From positions 1-64,000 of the forward strand of contig NZ_CP044127.1 in the NCBI RefSeq assembly GCF_016864575.1: a DNA stretch of 64,000 nucleotides, given 5' to 3'. Below are positions 60,765-64,000 of the stretch, one piece after another. Made by a program: the position numbers and the translations under genes. The DNA comes from Rhizobium sp. BG4 (lineage in GTDB: Bacteria > Pseudomonadota > Alphaproteobacteria > Rhizobiales > Rhizobiaceae). The notes under the pieces are model-generated. The model did not search any database. It saw only the letters and a list, made by a program, of their open reading frames with translations, and was not told where the DNA came from. Every line of letters starts with the position of its first letter. Position 1 is the first letter of the stretch.

Positions 60765-60940
60765 TCAATGCAGAAAGGAAATAGGTGGCCGGATTTTACT
60801 CCGCCCGCGGCAGCATTATGCCGCCGCTACCGTGGCCGACTTTTGCACCGCCGCTCTCAGTACAATCCACACGAGTAGCTACTAGATCAAGCGGAATATC
60901 CACATTATGGATGCTCTGCACAGTAAATTTCGGATCTGGC

Positions 60941-61972
60941 ATGGCTCCTAAAGAAATACCCTTCATCGTCCTGCATGGGACACCGGCTGAACGAGGACGC
61001 CAGCATGGTGCGGCGTTGCGCGCGTGCATTTTAACGTCGCTGACCTCGTTGCGGAATTCCTTCAGCGACAAGCAATGGGATTCGGGTCGCACCCGTTCGG
61101 CCGCTTGCCTTCAAAAACTTGAGGCACTGGCGCCCTCCATCGTCGCCGAGCTTCGCGGCATTGCAGACGCTACAAATCTACACGTACACGATGTTTTGCT
61201 GCTTTCCGCCTTCGAATTCCTTGGCGGGCATACGCGTGGCTGTACATCGGCAGCCCTGTCGCGTCCGGCGGGAGCTGTGGTCGCGCAAAACTGGGACGCT
61301 CCAGCAAGCACAGATCAACATCTTGTCGTCTTTGTCCACGAGGGAGCAGACGAGCGGTTCATATGTATTGCGTCTGCCGGCACCCTCGGCTGGGTTGGCA
61401 TGAATGGTCATGGTCTGGCTTTCGTGAACAACGATCTCATCCTGGATGAGGCGGAAAATGGCCTGCCGAGCTTGGTCATCCGTAGGCTCATGCTCGCAGA
61501 ACGCAATGTCGATGCTGCAAACTCCGTTTTGCGATCCCACAAACATCTATCAGGAAGATGCTTCACGCTTGGAGATGCGCAGGGGCGGCTGCGTCTTGTA
61601 GAGGTCGGACCTTCCTCGGGGGTCACTGATCGAGCGCTACGGTTTGCTGTGCATACGAATCACCCGATTTTTGCCAAGCCTGCAATGTGGGAAGACATCG
61701 AAGCAGTGGCACGTGTTTACCCATCCAGCCGCTCCCGGCTGCGTGCCGCCCGAGCGCATTCCTTGAACAGCGTGGACGACATACACTCCCTATTGTGTGA
61801 CCGCTCCGACGCGCCAGACGCGATTTCAAAGTCACCCTCACGCCGCGAGCCAACGGGAACAGCTTTTTCAGTCATCTTCGATTGCGGACGTCGGGAGGCT
61901 CTGATTGCCACAGGTCGTCCCGACTTGTCGTCATACCGGCGGATTTCACTCCTCCAACATGCCAGTGTCTAG
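60941..61972 (+). CDS. C45-family acyltransferase/hydrolase (penicillin acyltransferase-like)
   Basis: 343 residues. The family (acyl-CoA:6-aminopenicillanic acid acyltransferase-like, Ntn hydrolase, peptidase C45) matures by cutting before an internal Cys: here HTRGCTSAAL with Cys101 as the predicted new N-terminal nucleophile. Also EEIP..LHGTPAERGRQHGAAL at the start, VVAQNWDAPAS, LGWVGMNGHGLAFVNNDL and AVHTNHPIF (the conserved TNH). No signal peptide. The start lies 76 bp inside the IS21 right end, so the promoter may have been displaced. Convergent with the Rossmann gene. Confidence 0.85.
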   Translation: MAPKEIPFIVLHGTPAERGRQHGAALRACILTSLTSLRNSFSDKQWDSGRTRSAACLQKLEALAPSIVAELRGIADATNLHVHDVLLLSAFEFLGGHTRGCTSAALSRPAGAVVAQNWDAPASTDQHLVVFVHEGADERFICIASAGTLGWVGMNGHGLAFVNNDLILDEAENGLPSLVIRRLMLAERNVDAANSVLRSHKHLSGRCFTLGDAQGRLRLVEVGPSSGVTDRALRFAVHTNHPIFAKPAMWEDIEAVARVYPSSRSRLRAARAHSLNSVDDIHSLLCDRSDAPDAISKSPSRREPTGTAFSVIFDCGRREALIATGRPDLSSYRRISLLQHASV

Positions 61973-61978
61973 TCCCGG

Positions 61979-63141
61979 TCAAGGTGTGCGGAAGTCTTGC
62001 AGACCATTGTCGCGCGCGAACTGGGAGAAATGAGCAGCAAGTTCTTCGGCTCGTGCTTCGCATTCTTCAGGTCGATAGGATTGGAGATCATAACCCAGCA
62101 CGTCGCGCAGGACGCCGGCGGACGTGTCGGTGAACCGCACCGTCCCATCATCATCGACGCTCTCGATGCCATCGAACCGCTGGCTCTCCCTGTTCACCGA
62201 AATCGCCTGGTCGAGTGACAGCTTGGCAGGAAGATCCACCAGCAACCCGTGTTGGGAGACTCTGACGGGATAACCACCCACGAGGCCGATCGGGCCTGGT
62301 GCGTGGACGACGTCACCGGTACCTCGCGCTATCGCCAGCAGCATGGCCGTCGCAGACGACGCCGTCACAGATTGACCAGCAAGACCCTTGACGCGCCGGA
62401 ACCGACCGGCCACCAGCGAGAACAGTTTCGCATGATCAACGTCTTGGTGCGGGACTTCCAGACCATTGGCATAGATCGTCAGATGATAGGGCGCGCCGTC
62501 CGTTCCGCCGGTGCTGGGCATTCTGTAGCTGACATAATGGTGGGCGAAGAAGCGGACATCTATGGACGAAGGGGGCATCGATAGCATGTGAGCGGCTGCA
62601 AGTCGGACGCCCGGCACGGCGTTGGCGATGTTCCCTATTCCCACAGCCGGCGCCAGTCCCTCCGCAGCAAGCGAGGCATTCACGACATCGGGATAGGACG
62701 CGTTGACAACGACGGCAGGTGAGTTGGCGAGCCGCACGGCCTTCATGAGACGCCGAATAAGAACTTGATGCATAGGCGTCCAGATGCCGCCGCGCGCCTC
62801 GTCTATACGCTTGAAGGCGTCGCCCGGAAGTTTTGTTATAACCCACCAGCTGTGAAGCGTGGTGGCATTGAAGATGATGTCAGGGGCTATTTGCGTCAGC
62901 CTTTCTGCCGTCGCCTCCACGTTCATCAAATTCATCGGACAATTTCAACTGCCGGGCAAAACCCGAGGTTCATGGCGGTGTAGCGCGCCAGGTTGACCCG
63001 ATGAAGCACCATCTCGGAATTGCGACCTGCTACGATGACGTCGAGATCCATGCCGCTCTGCAGCAGGAAATCAAGAACGTCGCCACCGAGCACGCCATGG
63101 CCGATGATCAAGATTCTTTTCGCACGCGTGGGTTTTTTCAT
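61979..63141 (-). pseudogene. Rossmann-fold dehydrogenase-like protein, split by a frameshift
   Basis: The first part (from ATG 63141, TGAGGAGATAGTT upstream) carries an NAD(P)-binding GHGVLGGDVLDFLLQSGMDL and DVIVAGRNSEM and stops at 62932. The second part (61979-62935) begins MNLMNVEATAERL in the next frame and continues with IAPDIIFNATTLHSWW, VGIGNIANAVPGVRLAAAHM, a long central domain and a C terminus (LPAKLSLDQAISVNRESQRF, DDDGTVRFTDTSAGVLRDVL) of lactate/opine-dehydrogenase flavour. One missing base at about 62936 explains the split, giving about 387 residues. The four-base overlap could also mean two coupled genes, but the first part alone is only a half-domain. Divergent from the racemase gene. 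Confidence 0.7.
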
Positions 63142-63269
63142 AACTATCTCCTCACTCGTAAAAAGTCTAACAACCGCACGAGCAATTGCTGATTGCATCA
63201 TGCATGAAGGCGTTGTAGATTGCAATCGAAACGTGTTTAAGAATTTGGGTGCTAGTTGGAGTAGAGAAG

Positions 63270-64000
63270 GTGCCGACTGACCAGCCCGTGCTTTCCATCG
63301 ATTTGAGAGCGGTTCAGGAGAACTATCGAACAGTGGAAAAGATGGTCGGCAGATCCGTCTCGGTCAGCGCCGTCGTCAAGAGCGATGCGTATGGACTTGG
63401 TTCAACCCAACTCTCAGCGGCGTTGCATGAGGCTGGCTGCACAAGCTTCTTCGTAGCCGATGTTCACGAAGCGCAATGTGTACGTAGAATGCTGGATGAC
63501 GCCGATATTATCGTCCTGTCAGGCATTAGCTCAGGTGAGCGCGACGTCTATCGCAGCGGTAAATTCACTGCCGTCTGTCATTCGCTTGCGCAGGTCGCGA
63601 TCGCTGCTGCTGCTCGCATCCCCTTCGCTCTGAATCTTGACACTGGTTTCGGCCGGCTTGGCCTGCGTCTCGGCGAGGCACAGTCGCTGGCGCACTCAGC
63701 ACCGGCAACGCCTGTCCTGATGATGAGTCATCTTGCGTGTGCCGATGAACCGTCAAACCCACAGAACGTCCTGCAGCTCAACCGCTTCGTCACATTGACT
63801 TCAATCCTCGGCTTAACGGCACCGCGCAGCCTGGCTGCATCATCCGGCTTATCGCTTGAAGCATCCTACCGCTTCGATCGGGTGCGCGTCGGATCCGCGC
63901 TCTACGGCCTCCACAACCCTGCCCTCGGTCCCAACCCGTTTCTACCCGTAGTCCGTCTTAGCGCCCGTCTTCTCGCCGTAATCCAGGTCCCACGCGGAGA
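63270..64000 (+). CDS. Alanine racemase-like PLP enzyme (partial, runs off right edge)
   Basis: Starts at a GTG near 63270 (AGAAGG upstream; a GTG at 63249 is an alternative). The sequence begins VLSIDLRAVQENYRTVEKMV and has the PLP lysine motif SAVVKSDAYGLGSTQ, then FALNLDTGFGRLGLR, VLMMSHLACADEPSNPQNV, SSGLSLEASYRFDRVRVGSA and LYGLHNPALG, all fold-type III alanine racemase. About 244 residues are present, continuing beyond the window with the catalytic Tyr domain. Divergent from the Rossmann gene across about 130 bp. A second, accessory racemase for a catabolic or biosynthetic route is more likely than the cell-wall enzyme. Confidence 0.88.
   Translation, partial: MPTDQPVLSIDLRAVQENYRTVEKMVGRSVSVSAVVKSDAYGLGSTQLSAALHEAGCTSFFVADVHEAQCVRRMLDDADIIVLSGISSGERDVYRSGKFTAVCHSLAQVAIAAAARIPFALNLDTGFGRLGLRLGEAQSLAHSAPATPVLMMSHLACADEPSNPQNVLQLNRFVTLTSILGLTAPRSLAASSGLSLEASYRFDRVRVGSALYGLHNPALGPNPFLPVVRLSARLLAVIQVPRG

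Larger units (their letters stand above)
58356..60864 (-). mobile_element. IS21-family insertion sequence
   Basis: About 2.5 kb with istA and istB overlapping on the minus strand. Related sequences sit at both ends: GGCGGTGTAAAAACCGGCCAC and CAAAAGTCGGCCAC on the left (58363-58405), and their reverse complements GTGGCCGGATTTTACTCCGCC and GTGGCCGACTTTTGCACCGCC on the right (60783-60854). This is the multiple-terminal-repeat pattern of IS21. The outermost TGT/ACA limits are my best estimate. A clear target duplication was not found, and istB is frameshifted, so the copy is probably immobile alone. Confidence 0.8.

Overview
The window reads as part of a large rhizobial (Alphaproteobacteria, Rhizobiales: Rhizobium/Sinorhizobium-like) plasmid or chromid. 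Four things support this: a complete repABC replication/partition operon (5.6-9.2 kb) with three copies of the 16-bp palindrome GTTGTCCGCGGACAAC; small rhizobial stress genes (DUF3606, DUF2934, DUF2188); an HWE-type sensor kinase; and a complete VirB/VirD4 conjugation apparatus with its own MOBP-type relaxase.

Layout. 0-2.9 kb: trehalose/glucan enzymes (a frameshifted GH13 alpha-glucosidase end, then treZ). 2.9-5.6 kb: gene-poor, two parS-like palindromes and a decayed regulator remnant. 5.6-9.2 kb: repA-repB-ctRNA-repC. 9.2-20.4 kb: chromosome-like cargo with long decayed stretches: DUF3606/DUF2934, a GFA/DUF2188 pair, HWE kinase plus single-domain response regulator, ABM monooxygenase, quinone-oxidoreductase-like gene divergent from a LysR regulator. 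20.8-29.7 kb: a conserved plasmid-accessory block (broken ParB, DUF932, Toprim primase-like, DUF2493/SLOG-like, Phd antitoxin remnant, Xre-RES toxin-antitoxin pair, DUF736, HU). 29.7-30.9 kb: non-coding DNA rich in inverted repeats. 31-57 kb: conjugation region. 57-61 kb: HAD-like gene and an IS21-family element with a frameshifted istB. 61-64 kb: an accessory metabolic island (C45 acyltransferase, a split Rossmann dehydrogenase-like gene, the start of an alanine racemase).

The conjugation region has several apparent transcription units: (i) a zinc-ribbon protein and a lipoprotein; (ii) lytic transglycosylase-virB2-B3-B4-second lytic transglycosylase-B5-lipoprotein-B6-B8-B9-B10-B11-virD4-small protein; (iii) a leftward membrane protein plus DUF1173-like pair; (iv) an XRE regulator; (v) a leftward operon of six small genes, most with export signals, three of which look like staphylococcal-nuclease-fold proteins that have lost their catalytic residues; (vi) a rightward mobilization operon (membrane protein, ParA/VirC1-like ATPase, RHH protein, MobC-like protein, relaxase). 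A degenerate 22-bp palindrome (arms AAATTATAC / GTATAATTT) occurs five times, only in front of units i, ii (twice), iii, and between v and vi. This implies one repressor, most simply the XRE protein encoded in the middle, controls the whole region including the odd exported operon. That regulon, and the tandem pseudo-nucleases in it, are the most interesting content.

Several genes carry single- or double-base frameshifts (alpha-glucosidase, DUF3606, Phd, virB10, istB, the Rossmann protein, possibly one exported protein). Some may be real decay and some assembly indels; virB10 matters most because the rest of the apparatus looks intact.
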